A stretch of DNA of 54,003 nucleotides, from assembly GCA_020849535.1 (NCBI GenBank), contig JADLGB010000173.1, positions 1 to 54,003 of the forward strand. Reading direction: 5' to 3'. The position numbers and the translations under genes are program-made. The notes below the pieces were generated by a model. That model ran no database searches, was not told where the DNA came from, and saw only the letters and a list, made by a program, of their open reading frames with translations. The first letter of the stretch is position 1, and each line of letters starts with the position of its first letter. The DNA is from Candidatus Hydrogenedentota bacterium. GTDB taxonomy: Bacteria; Hydrogenedentota; Hydrogenedentia; Hydrogenedentales; SLHB01. Positions 25,027 through 37,467 of the stretch are shown one piece after another.

Positions 25027-26067
25027 TTATATCCTTTCCTCGCGCTGCTCGGATTGCGTGGCGGTCAACTGAAGAAACACGCCTTCGAGATTCTGTTGCC
25101 GCTGCGTGACCGTTCGCAACAGGACGCCCTGCGACTGCAAGTGGCCGAGCGTCGCATACAGCGCGTTGGAGCGCTCCGCTTCATCGCGGGATGTCTGAAG
25201 GATGAACCCGGGCCCGCCTTCCGAGTTGACCGGCTCCACGCCTGATACGCCGCGTATCCGGCGGATGGGTTCAATATCCGGCATCCGATCAAGGCGCACC
25301 TCGAAACAGTGATCGGAGAAGACGTCTAACAATTCTTCCGTCGGTTTACAGGCCACCAGCACGCCGTCCTTGATGATCCCGATCCGGTCGCACAGCTCCT
25401 GCGCGGTGCCCATGTCGTGGGTGGTCACCAGTACGCACTTGCCCTGTTCGCGGGTCATCTCGATGACCTTGTCCTTGATGGCGCGGCTGCTTTGCACGTC
25501 GAGCCCGGTCGTGGGCTCATCCAGCAGCAACACGGGCGGATCGGTGATCAACGCGATGCAGATTGCCAGCTTCTGCTTCTGCCCGCGAGACAAGCGCCGC
25601 ACCTGGATGTCCTTCTTGTCCCTCAGTCCGATGAAGTCGAGCAAGCGGTGCGAGCGCTCCTTGAGGATTTTGCCCTTCACGTCGCGCAGGTTTCCGAAAT
25701 AGGCCAGATTTTCCATGGGTGTCAATGGCCAAATGCAGGTGCGCGTGCCTTCCAGTACAACCCCGATGCGGCGGAGGATCTGCAGGCGCTTCTTCTCGAC
25801 GGGCAAACCGTCAACGAACACTTCGCCGCTGCACGGCTTCACGAGACCGGAAATCATCTTCACGGTCGTGGTCTTGCCGGCGCCGTTTCTCCCAAGCAAG
25901 CCAAAGATCTCGCCGGGACGCACCCCGAACGAGACGTGATTGACCGCGTGGACAATCTTCTTCTGATAGATAGGCCGGCGGCCGCTCTCTTCATCTTTCG
26001 AAAGAAAGTGCCGGGTGTTGAACGTCTTGTCGACGTTGCGCAGCTCTACCGCAAACGGATGGCTCAT
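25027..26067 (-). CDS. ABC transporter ATP-binding protein
   Basis: 346 aa. A complete nucleotide-binding domain: Walker A GRNGAGKTT, signature LSRGQKQK, Walker B VLLLDEPTTGLD and a switch His in VTTHD. An N-terminal insert (~residues 15-38, KDEESGRRPIYQKK) and a ~100-residue C-terminal extension place it with the NatA/CcmA-like exporters that pair with ABC-2 permeases. It overlaps the upstream membrane-protease gene by 4 bases and is followed after 2 bases by its permease. Confidence 0.93.
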   Translation of the reverse strand: MSHPFAVELRNVDKTFNTRHFLSKDEESGRRPIYQKKIVHAVNHVSFGVRPGEIFGLLGRNGAGKTTTVKMISGLVKPCSGEVFVDGLPVEKKRLQILRRIGVVLEGTRTCIWPLTPMENLAYFGNLRDVKGKILKERSHRLLDFIGLRDKKDIQVRRLSRGQKQKLAICIALITDPPVLLLDEPTTGLDVQSSRAIKDKVIEMTREQGKCVLVTTHDMGTAQELCDRIGIIKDGVLVACKPTEELLDVFSDHCFEVRLDRMPDIEPIRRIRGVSGVEPVNSEGGPGFILQTSRDEAERSNALYATLGHLQSQGVLLRTVTQRQQNLEGVFLQLTATQSEQREERI

Positions 26068-26801
26068 ACCTTCTCCGGACGTCCAGGCGTGTACGCGAGT
26101 TCGATGGCCCGCGCCGCTTCTTCTTCGTCCCCCAATTCCTCGACTTTGATCAAATACTCCAGGTAGGCGATCTCGATGTCACGCAAGGCGTGAATCACCA
26201 TGACGAGGATGAAGCTCGACGTCCAATGGTACAGGAAACCGATGAGGACCGCGAATGCGACAAACTCCAGGGAGATGTACCACGTGTTTTCAAAGAAGTG
26301 CTTGTGCACGACCACAAACCCGGCGGCGACCAGGAGCACGCCCGCAATGACGGCGGCAGTCTCCGGCATCCACTGACGGAACTGTTCGATGATGAGCGTC
26401 TGCGCCGCGGCGCGCCAGATCAATTCTTCCGCCAGGGCGACGCCCAGGAACCGGGTCAACACAATGGGACTGTCCATCGTGAAATTCCAGATCGGGCCGA
26501 AGTCGAAGAAGTGGCTCAGGGCGTCTCTCCAGGAGAGATGCGTCGCAAGCAGCGAGAAACCAAAAACGAGGTGCCCCGCGACAAGCCCGATCCCGATATA
26601 CAGGGGCGACACGAGCTGGCGCGAGAAGACGCCCGACTCCCAGGCCAGGTACGTGGCCAGCCAGAAGAGCGGGCCCTGCATGATGACGTGAATCGTGCGG
26701 GTGCGGCCTGACGGCTGAGCCCCGGACTGATGGCGGTTCGTCGCCAGAGAGAAGACTACGTGGACCAACAAGAGCGCCAGAAAAAGAAGGGGGACAATCA
26801 C
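26064..26801 (-). CDS. CPBP family intramembrane metalloprotease
   Basis: 245 aa, about six to seven membrane segments, GTG start overlapping the previous stop as GTGA. All three CPBP motifs are present: E125-E126-x3-R130 in AEELIWR, F162-x3-H166 in FVVVHKH and H204-x3-D208 in IHALRD. The family includes CAAX-type proteases; in bacteriocin clusters members process leader peptides or give immunity. Position between the GNAT genes and the ABC exporter suggests one of these two roles here (inference). The acidic C-terminal tail (EELGDEEEAARAIELA) is cytosolic-looking. Confidence 0.85.
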   Translation of the reverse strand: MIVPLLFLALLLVHVVFSLATNRHQSGAQPSGRTRTIHVIMQGPLFWLATYLAWESGVFSRQLVSPLYIGIGLVAGHLVFGFSLLATHLSWRDALSHFFDFGPIWNFTMDSPIVLTRFLGVALAEELIWRAAAQTLIIEQFRQWMPETAAVIAGVLLVAAGFVVVHKHFFENTWYISLEFVAFAVLIGFLYHWTSSFILVMVIHALRDIEIAYLEYLIKVEELGDEEEAARAIELAYTPGRPEKV

Positions 26802-27427
26802 GGCGCTGCCTCAGTCTGTTGCGTGGTTTTCATGTCTTCAATCATATGAGCCAGATCGATGCCTTTGAACTTCTTCTTGAAGAATTCGCGCAGTTCTTCG
26901 AACTCGGACCGAAGCAGGCCGTAGCCGTACATGTCATACAGCTTGCCATCCCGGGCGACGTGCTCGTGCAGGACGATCTCCCGCTTGCCGCCCGATAACT
27001 CGAAGTTGCGCCAGGACCGAGTGTTGAACCCATAGATGTAAATATTGATGCGGTGCATGTTGAGCTCGTGGAAGCAGTACTCGAGCACCCGGTAGAAAGC
27101 GATGGTCGCGAAGAAACCCGTGCGCCGCTTCTCGGAGACATAGGAGTCGATGTTGCACGAGCGGTTGCGCCAACTGATGTTCACCACGGAGAACAAGCCC
27201 ACGGGCCCGAGCTTCGCGGAATCCGCCATGAAGTAGATGCCGCCGGGCATGCTGTGATTGGCGGAGCGCCCAAGCATCCCCACAATCTGCTCGCGAATCT
27301 GCTTGGGCGAACGCGTGGGATCGCCATAGAGAAATCGCTGAAACGCGGGGTCCTCCATCCAGGCCACGACGGTGTCCAGATCGTCGCGGTCAGCCCTGCG
27401 GATGAATACACTCGATTTCAGCGCCAT
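26798..27427 (-). CDS. RimJ/RimL-like GNAT protein, cluster copy 3
   Basis: 209 aa. ATG at 27427 chosen because the fold begins there (VFIRRADRDDLDTVVAWMED), one base after the upstream stop. The C-terminal half is GNAT-like: LEYCFHELNMHRINIYIYGF, then a closing MYGYGLLRSEFEEL. It is clearly paralogous to the gene at 27429-27980. The acyl-CoA loop is not canonical: the segment EKRRTGFFATI lacks the second Gly/Ala of R-x-x-G-x-G/A. It may use an unusual acyl donor or act as a binding subunit. A basic C-terminal helix (EFFKKKFKGIDLAHM) follows the domain. Confidence 0.8.
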   Translation of the reverse strand: MALKSSVFIRRADRDDLDTVVAWMEDPAFQRFLYGDPTRSPKQIREQIVGMLGRSANHSMPGGIYFMADSAKLGPVGLFSVVNISWRNRSCNIDSYVSEKRRTGFFATIAFYRVLEYCFHELNMHRINIYIYGFNTRSWRNFELSGGKREIVLHEHVARDGKLYDMYGYGLLRSEFEELREFFKKKFKGIDLAHMIEDMKTTQQTEAAP

Positions 27428-27428
27428 G

Positions 27429-27980
27429 TCAGACTCCGGCCTCCTGGGTGCGGCCTTTGCGGGCCACGTCGAACTCGCTGCGCAACACCCCGTAACCGTA
27501 CACGTCGGAGGGCTGCCCGTCACGCAGGCCATGGCCCCGGAGCACCAATTCCCTGCGTGCGCCGGCCTGCTCGTACGCACGCCAGGCGGCCTCATCACGC
27601 GCATCGACACGGGCACCGGCCCGGTGCAGGTTCAACTCGTCGAAGCAGTATTCGAGAATGCCGGAGCAGGCGCCCCCGTAGAAATCCTCGGGACTACATG
27701 AAGGAGACCGGTACGTGCTCACGATACATGAGCGGTTGCGCCAGCAGAGGTCGAAAACACCGGCCAACCCAACGGGTCCCCGCTCGCCCGCATCGCAGAC
27801 AAAGTGTCCTGCCGCGGCCGTGGGCAATGACATGGCGCCTCCGAGGAGGGCCAGGATGTGCGACCCCATCTGGCGCTTGAGCCGCTCGTCGTCGCCATAG
27901 ATGAAGCGCCGGAAGGCGGCATCATCCAGCCAATCCACGAGCACGTCGAGGTCTTTTCGCTCAAGCCGGCGCAGCAGCAT
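27429..27980 (-). CDS. GNAT-like protein, cluster copy 2
   Basis: 183 aa from the ATG at 27980 (MLLRRLERKDLDVLVDWLDD). It overlaps the upstream GNAT gene by 20 bases. It shares with the next gene a W-R-N-R-S-C motif, LEYCF-ELN-HR, and the end YGYGxLRSEF. The cofactor loop is badly degraded (SPSCSPEDFYGG), so ordinary acetyl-CoA chemistry is doubtful. An ORF open further upstream to 28253 is an out-of-frame extension across the neighbour and is not used. Function inferred only from context: modification or binding of the small peptides. Confidence 0.78.
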   Translation of the reverse strand: MLLRRLERKDLDVLVDWLDDAAFRRFIYGDDERLKRQMGSHILALLGGAMSLPTAAAGHFVCDAGERGPVGLAGVFDLCWRNRSCIVSTYRSPSCSPEDFYGGACSGILEYCFDELNLHRAGARVDARDEAAWRAYEQAGARRELVLRGHGLRDGQPSDVYGYGVLRSEFDVARKGRTQEAGV

Positions 27981-28533
27981 CTTCAACCTCGCGGTTGCGC
28001 AGGCGAGTGAGGCCCGCGGCATGAAACAGGGTGAACGATTCCAGGTCGAAATAGCGCCCGCGGGTGTACACCATGTCCCGCTGAACGCCGTCGCTCTCGA
28101 AGCCGCGCGCCACCAGGAACTCGCGATAAGCAATCTCAGTGCACAGGCAGTGGGCCTGCAGCTTGTTGAGCTTCTTTTCGATGAACGCCATGTGGAGAAG
28201 GAACTGAAAGACCTCTTCCGCCAAGGGTGTGACGTATTCGCTATCTTCACCAAAGGCTACGACCATTTCGGCATATTCCGATTCAAACTTGGCTCCGCGC
28301 AGCACGCAGCAGCCGCAGACCAGCCCCTGCTTGTTTTCCACGGCAAAAAAGGTGCCCTGCACCAGGTCACGGCGGCCGAGCATCTCGCGCAGCTCGTCCG
28401 CAGTGGGAATCATAATCTCGCGCTGGGGGCCCAGCAGAAAGGAACGGGGGCGCGACGGGTCATAGAGCTGCCACAACGCAGGCGCGTCGTCGGGCTCCGC
28501 GGAACGGATGACAGCATACTCACCGGTGATCAT
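27961..28533 (-). CDS. GNAT-like protein, cluster copy 1
   Basis: 190 aa from the ATG at 28533, with AAGG about 9 bases upstream. GNAT outline: EYAVIRSAEPDDAPALWQLY at the start, an anti-parallel strand GTFFAVENKQGLVCGCCVLR, then YREFLVARGFESDGVQRDMV. As in the other two copies, the expected R-x-x-G-x-G/A loop is replaced (FGEDSEYVTPLAEEV). It is the first modification-type gene behind the terminator at 28670-28713, so its expression probably depends on read-through. An acyltransferase role is inferred from the fold only. Confidence 0.75.
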   Translation of the reverse strand: MITGEYAVIRSAEPDDAPALWQLYDPSRPRSFLLGPQREIMIPTADELREMLGRRDLVQGTFFAVENKQGLVCGCCVLRGAKFESEYAEMVVAFGEDSEYVTPLAEEVFQFLLHMAFIEKKLNKLQAHCLCTEIAYREFLVARGFESDGVQRDMVYTRGRYFDLESFTLFHAAGLTRLRNREVEDAAAPA

Positions 28534-28669
28534 GTGGAAAGCCTTGGTTAGCCGGTCCCGGCCGGGGCCGATCCGGAAACAGCCGTCTCGCCGCCCTCGG
28601 GCTTCCCGGCACAGAGTCCCGGAACGTCAGGGCCCACTCGCGCCCTCCCCTGCGCCGACGGCAAATACA

Positions 28670-28713
28670 ATAGGAAAAAGAAACCGGGACTTCAAGGATG
28701 TCCGAAGTCCCGG
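28670..28713 (-). terminator. Intrinsic terminator after the short peptide genes
   Basis: On the minus strand a perfect 10-bp stem, CCGGGACTTC (28713-28704) with GAAGTCCCGG (28693-28684) and a 10-base loop, is followed at once by TTTCTTTTTCC. It lies 23 bases past the stop of the 45-aa peptide gene and 137 bases before the first GNAT gene. It would separate a high-level peptide transcript from lower read-through into the operon. Confidence 0.85.
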
Positions 28714-28735
28714 CGATCGATTGGCCGTATAACAA

Positions 28736-28873
28736 TTACGTCGTCGTATCGATGATGGCGTTCTTCTTCTGGTACACGTAGTCCAGCCACGCCTGCCAGA
28801 TGGCGTTATAGAGGTCCGCCAACGCATCGGCCCTGACCACCTTGCTCGCCGAGATTCCACGGATATGTTTCAT
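28736..28873 (-). CDS. Candidate precursor peptide B (45 aa)
   Basis: 45 aa from the ATG at 28873, with a strong AGGAG-AGGG ribosome site 6-10 bases upstream. Starts MKHIRGISASKVV, has a central aromatic amphipathic stretch (LYNAIWQAWLDYVYQ), and ends QKKNAIIDTTT. It has no cysteine and no double-Gly leader. The 65-aa peptide upstream shares the [MV]KH[IV] start and a K-N...T-T end, so the two form a small family. Position between promoter and terminator, and ahead of modification and export genes, is that of a RiPP or two-peptide bacteriocin precursor. Assignment is by architecture only. Confidence 0.65.
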   Translation of the reverse strand: MKHIRGISASKVVRADALADLYNAIWQAWLDYVYQKKNAIIDTTT

Positions 28874-29022
28874 GGTGATCCCTCTCCTGATCTTCCGGTC
28901 CTGCCGTTTCGCTGGGGCCAACCCCCAACTGGCAACACGAGCCAATTCTCCCAAACTCACCACTCTGAGCCCACGCAAGTGTCCGCGGCTCAAAGATCAA
29001 AACCCTCAGTGCGTGTCTGCCG

Positions 29023-29220
29023 TCAGGTCGTGGACGGATTCTTCACCTGGTTCCACGTGGTCAGGGCAGTCAACAGTCCTTCAAAGACGGTCGAGAAAGC
29101 GCCCACAAATGTGGTAAGCAAGTCGAAACCAAGACCCAGTATCGAGAGAATGAAGGACAGGTCGGTGGTTTCTTCGTTCGCAATAAGCGGCGTCTTGGTA
29201 ATCGTATTTACATGCTTCAC
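29023..29220 (-). CDS. Candidate precursor peptide A (65 aa)
   Basis: 65 aa from a GTG at 29220, with GGGAG 8 bases upstream. It begins (M)KHVNTITKTPLIANEETT, a polar possible leader, continues with a strongly hydrophobic, Gly/Thr/Phe-rich core at residues ~21-53 (LSFILSILGLGFDLL and onward), and ends TTWNQVKNPSTT. The core could form a membrane-active helix. It is the first gene after the promoter at 29301-29329. A longer ORF to 29310 exists but starts at the promoter -10 box, so it is not plausible. Related in ends to the 45-aa peptide at 28736-28873. Function unproven. Confidence 0.62.
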   Translation of the reverse strand: MKHVNTITKTPLIANEETTDLSFILSILGLGFDLLTTFVGAFSTVFEGLLTALTTWNQVKNPSTT

Positions 29221-29300
29221 AGTGTAGTCTCCCGCCAGGAACTTCCAGTGCCCTCGGCCTGTTCGTGCCGCATTCTTTGCGGAACCACGGCTCCAGCCGG

Positions 29301-29329
29301 AGTATAGCACCGCCCCTATTTGGTGTCAA
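29301..29329 (-). promoter_or_regulatory. Near-consensus sigma70-type promoter of the peptide cluster
   Basis: On the minus strand TTGACA (29329-29324), exactly 17 bases of spacer, then TATACT (29306-29301). The -35 is perfect and the -10 has one mismatch, the best promoter-like match I found in the window. Expected transcript start is near 29294, about 74 bases before the GTG at 29220. The region between it and gltD (29330-29502) shows no gene. Confidence 0.8.
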
Positions 29330-29502
29330 CAGTTTCCCAAACTACTGTCACGTCTACAGTTACTCGGTCACCGCGTACGGCGAGGCGCATTTCGCTTCCC
29401 AATTAGTCTACCGCGAAAACGGCTCCCCGTTACGCCCTCTTTCGGCTGTCTATACCTCCCCTTACTTTTATGCTCAAACGCGCCGAAAGGTTTCGCCCGC
29501 GG

Positions 29503-30996
29503 TCAACCTTTTACACCGCTCAACGCGACGCTGTCATAGCCATAGCTGTAGGCGCCGGGCAGGTCGGAACTGCCCATCAGGTTGATGTCAATGGCACGGG
29601 CGGCTTCGCGGCCCTCATGGATAGCCCACACAACCAGGGACTGTCCCCGGCGCGCATCGCCCGCGGCGAACACCTTGTCCCGGCTGGTTTGATAGACGCC
29701 ATATTCGGCCTTGATGTTGCCTCGACCGTCCAGTTCCAGCCCAAGCTGTTTGGGCAGGGCGTGTTCCGGATGGACAAATCCCAAGGCGAGCAGGGCCAAG
29801 TCGCAGTCCAAGGTGAACTCGCTACCGGGAACCTCTATCATCTGGGGTCTGCCGCTCGCATCGGGCGCGCCCCACTCCAGCCGAACCGCATGAATCTTCT
29901 TCACCTTGCCATTTTCTCCACTGAAGCCCTTGGTCAGGATGCTCCAGTCGCGGTCGCCCCCCTCCTCGTGGCTGGAGGACGTGCGCAGGACCTGGGGCCA
30001 GTTCGGCCACGGAGTCTTCTCGTTGTATCCCTCGGGCGGTTTCGGCAGCAGTTCGATGGACCACACATGCTTCGCGCCTTGGCGAATGCTGGTGCCGTGA
30101 CAGTCCGACCCGGTGTCGCCTCCGCCCAGGATGACAACGTTCTTGCCTTTCGCAGAAATCTCCTTCGCGGTCACCGGCTTGCCGGAAACCCGCCGGTTCT
30201 GCTGGGTCAGGAAATCCATGGCGAAGTGAATGCCATCGAGTTCGCGCCCTGGAATAGGAAGATCGCGCGGCTGGGTCGAACCCGTCGTAATGAGAACCGC
30301 GTCGAACTGATCCACCAGTTCCGGACCCGTGACATCTTTACCAACGAAGACGCCGCACTTGAAGATGACACCTTCCGCCTCCATCTGGCGCAGGCGGCGG
30401 CGTACCACTTCCTTGTTCAGCTTGAAATCGGGGATGCCGTAAAGCAGGAGTCCGCCGGGCTCGTCGTCGCGCTCGTAAAGTGTGACGCTGTGACCGGCGC
30501 GGTTGAGCTGCTGCGCGGCGGCAAGGCCCGCGGGACCCGAACCCACGACGGCGACCTTCTTGCCCGTACGTTGCGCGGGTGGCTCGGGCTTGATCCAGCC
30601 TTCCTTGAAGCCGTGGTCGGCGATCGACCGCTCGATGAGCTTGATGGTCACCGGAGGCTCGTTGATGCCGAGCACGCACGAGGCTTCGCAAGGCGCCGGG
30701 CACACGCGACCTGTGAATTCCGGAAAGTTGTTCGTGGAGTGCAGGCGGTCGAGCGCCTCTTTCCACTCGAGGTCCTTCACGAAATCGTTGAAGTCGGGGA
30801 TGATGTTGCCCAAAGGGCAGCCCGACTGGCAGAACGGCACGCCGCAGTTCATGCAGCGGTACCCCTGCTCCTGCATCTTGTCGTCGTTGAAATCCTGCAG
30901 GAACTCATCCCAATGCTTGACCCGCTCTTCCGTGGGCGCATAGGGCGGTGTGTCCCGGCGGTAAACCATGAAGCCCTTGTCTTTGCTGGGGCGCAT
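29503..30996 (-). CDS. gltD: Glutamate synthase (NADPH) small subunit
   Basis: 497 aa, full length. GltD passes electrons from NADPH through FAD and iron-sulfur clusters to GltB. N-terminal cluster cysteines are in [17 protein letters not shown] and CPAPCEASC; the FAD site is [13 protein letters not shown]; the NADPH site is GGGDTGSDC; and the C-terminal FAD contact is [18 protein letters not shown]. It follows gltB by 12 bases on the minus strand, so the two are one operon. Confidence 0.96.
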   Translation of the reverse strand: MRPSKDKGFMVYRRDTPPYAPTEERVKHWDEFLQDFNDDKMQEQGYRCMNCGVPFCQSGCPLGNIIPDFNDFVKDLEWKEALDRLHSTNNFPEFTGRVCPAPCEASCVLGINEPPVTIKLIERSIADHGFKEGWIKPEPPAQRTGKKVAVVGSGPAGLAAAQQLNRAGHSVTLYERDDEPGGLLLYGIPDFKLNKEVVRRRLRQMEAEGVIFKCGVFVGKDVTGPELVDQFDAVLITTGSTQPRDLPIPGRELDGIHFAMDFLTQQNRRVSGKPVTAKEISAKGKNVVILGGGDTGSDCHGTSIRQGAKHVWSIELLPKPPEGYNEKTPWPNWPQVLRTSSSHEEGGDRDWSILTKGFSGENGKVKKIHAVRLEWGAPDASGRPQMIEVPGSEFTLDCDLALLALGFVHPEHALPKQLGLELDGRGNIKAEYGVYQTSRDKVFAAGDARRGQSLVVWAIHEGREAARAIDINLMGSSDLPGAYSYGYDSVALSGVKG

Positions 30997-31008
30997 CCTT
31001 GAACTCCT

Positions 31009-35592
<4,584 letters not shown>

Positions 35593-35719
35593 TCCGGAGG
35601 GGGCAGCCCCTTGCGGGACCGCCAATACCAGGGAGATATAAGGCAGCCGTGTCTCCCGGGTACAGGCTTGTGCGTCTTCTCCTTGAAGAACGACGCAATT
35701 GCTATCGAATTGGGGTGGG

Positions 35720-35748
35720 AGTGTAGCATATCGTGTACCGTCGATCAA
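35720..35748 (-). promoter_or_regulatory. Putative sigma70-type promoter of gltBD
   Basis: TTGATC (35748-35743), 17 bases, TACACT (35725-35720) on the minus strand. The transcript would carry a ~120-base leader before the ATG at 35592. The remaining part of the 502-base gap up to prs (35749-36094) shows no gene or clear repeat. Confidence 0.55.
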
Positions 35749-36094
35749 CCCGAATGAGCGCGCAAATTGGGGGCTCCGTGCACCTTGCCCCAATCAGCCG
35801 GCGACATTGGGCGGACCACCCCTGGGCCAGTGTTTCGGCCAAATTCCGCCAGCCACACTCCCTGGCGGCGGCCCGTATCCCTGCGTCCGCGCGGGACTTG
35901 CCTCTTGATCAAGCAGGTACGGATGCGCACCCGCGCCGTGGGGAAGCTCCGCCGGGAAATCCGCCAATGGTAGCCGTTGCCTTGCCACAACGGGCTGCCT
36001 GAAGCACCGGGTTTATTCGCCGAGCCGATATCACGTAGTATACCACCCGGTAGGGGCACTCCTGGCAGTTTAACCGTGAAAGAAGGGCGGCGTC

Positions 36095-37042
36095 GTGTCA
36101 CCAGACGGGATTTTGGTTTTTGGGGGATCGGGCAGTCCAAAACTCGCCCAGAATATCGCATCATACCTTGGGGTGGAAGTAGGCAAGAGCGAAGTCCTCC
36201 GGTTCTCGGAAGGCAACCTCTTCGTGCGCATCCAGGAGAATGTCCGCGGGCGCCGGGTCTACCTGATTCAGTCGACCGCCTTCCCCGCCAACGATAACTT
36301 CGTGGAATTGTTGTTCTGGATCGACGCCTTCAAGCGCGCCAGCGCGGAGACCGTCACGGTCGTCATGCCCTATTTCAGCTATGCGAAGGGCGATAAGAAA
36401 GACGAACCCCGCGTCGCCATACGGGCGCGGGTCTGCGCGGACGCGATCGAGGTGGCGGGCGCCGACCGCGTGGTGACGCTCGACCTGCATGCGCCGCAGA
36501 TCCAGGGCTTCTTCAAGGTGCCGGTAGACGACCTCTACGCACTCCCCGTGCTGGGCAAGGCGATACAATCAAAGAAGCTGAGCAATCTCATTGTGGTTTC
36601 GCCGGACACCGGTTTCGTGAAGCAGGCGCGGAAATATGCGTCGTTTCTGAAAGTCTCCATGGCCGTGGGCGACAAAGAACGCGCGGCCCACGACGAGACC
36701 GCGGAGGTCCTCCAGATTATTGGGGACGTAAAGGACAAGACCGCGATCGTGGTCGACGACTTCACAATTTCCGCGGGCACACTCGTCGAGATCGCCGAGA
36801 AACTCATGGAAAACGGGGCAAAAGCCGTCTACGCGGCCGTGACCCACGGCGTGTTTTCTCCCAACGCGAAAGACAAGATCGACAACAGCCTCATCGAGAA
36901 GCTGCTCGTCACCGACAGCATCGAGACCCAGCCGGGACCGCTGTCCGAGAAAGTCGAAGTGGTCTCCGTCGCGCCCCTGCTCGCCGAAGCCATCCGCCGC
37001 ATCCACAACCGCGAAAGCGTCAGCGTGCTCTTCCCGGAGTGA
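36095..37042 (+). CDS. prs: Ribose-phosphate pyrophosphokinase
   Basis: 315 aa from a GTG at 36095. Makes PRPP from ribose 5-phosphate and ATP for nucleotide, His and Trp synthesis. Conserved parts: PANDNFVELLFWIDAFKRA, the ATP flexible-loop area YFSYAKGDKKDEPR, the metal/ribose segment VVTLDLHAPQIQGFF, and the PRPP loop IVVDDFTISAGTLVE. The PRPP loop differs from the common D-T-G-G-T ending: it has I-S-A-G-T. Stands alone, divergent from gltB. Confidence 0.94.
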   Translation: MSPDGILVFGGSGSPKLAQNIASYLGVEVGKSEVLRFSEGNLFVRIQENVRGRRVYLIQSTAFPANDNFVELLFWIDAFKRASAETVTVVMPYFSYAKGDKKDEPRVAIRARVCADAIEVAGADRVVTLDLHAPQIQGFFKVPVDDLYALPVLGKAIQSKKLSNLIVVSPDTGFVKQARKYASFLKVSMAVGDKERAAHDETAEVLQIIGDVKDKTAIVVDDFTISAGTLVEIAEKLMENGAKAVYAAVTHGVFSPNAKDKIDNSLIEKLLVTDSIETQPGPLSEKVEVVSVAPLLAEAIRRIHNRESVSVLFPE

Positions 37043-37107
37043 CCAGCGCGTGGCGCGCTGTCGTCCACCGGGAACGCCAAGCACCAGCTTGGCGTATTTG
37101 ACTTTTT

Positions 37108-37191
37108 TTCACCGCGAAGCCGCGAAGATCGCGAAGGAAGAAGAACTCCCTCTTTGTCTTACCTTCGCGATCTTCGCGGCTTCGCGGTGAA
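37108..37191. repeat. Perfect 30-bp inverted repeat built of CGCGAAG units
   Basis: The arm at 37108-37137 pairs without mismatch with 37162-37191 around a 24-base loop. Each arm holds three CGCGAAG units spaced 9 bases apart. No U-tract follows on the plus strand (after it: TCAATCTTCTC) and only A residues follow on the minus strand, so it is not a standard terminator. Probably a REP-like palindrome. It lies in the 425-base gap between prs and the nitrilase-family gene. Confidence 0.85.
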
Positions 37192-37467
37192 TCAATCTTC
37201 TCTTTCACAACGTTGGCGAGGCCAGAGATGCCAGGCTGCCGCCTCGCGTTTGCCCACTCTCGACGGTGGCGATAATATGGAGGGCGTGGTCCCACGCGGA
37301 AGGCAAAGCTGATGATGTGCAGTGCTTCCGCAGGGCGGGCGATACGAGCGGTGGAGAACATTATGACAAATTGCCATCCAGGTCTCCGTTTGGTCTACCT
37401 GGCCTTTATGCTCCCTGCATTTGATCTTCGTGGGGCCGCCGAGGAAATGGAAAAGGAGTCGATCGTG

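Noticed and set aside
24227..26067. Whole cluster read as an ordinary drug-export operon
   Set aside because: The ABC pair alone would fit, but the RRE-like/SPASM fusion, four GNAT domains, CPBP protease and flanking short peptides are not explained by that reading.
28806..29000. 64-aa open frame between the two peptide genes
   Set aside because: It overlaps peptide B in another frame, has no good ribosome site, and does not share the KH start or Thr-rich end.
29470..31002. 510-aa open frame on the plus strand
   Set aside because: Antisense shadow of gltD; composition (Arg/Ala/His-rich, no motif) is that of a mirror frame.
37108..37191. Intrinsic terminator of prs
   Set aside because: Very long stem but no U-tract on the plus strand after it; better described as a REP-like palindrome.
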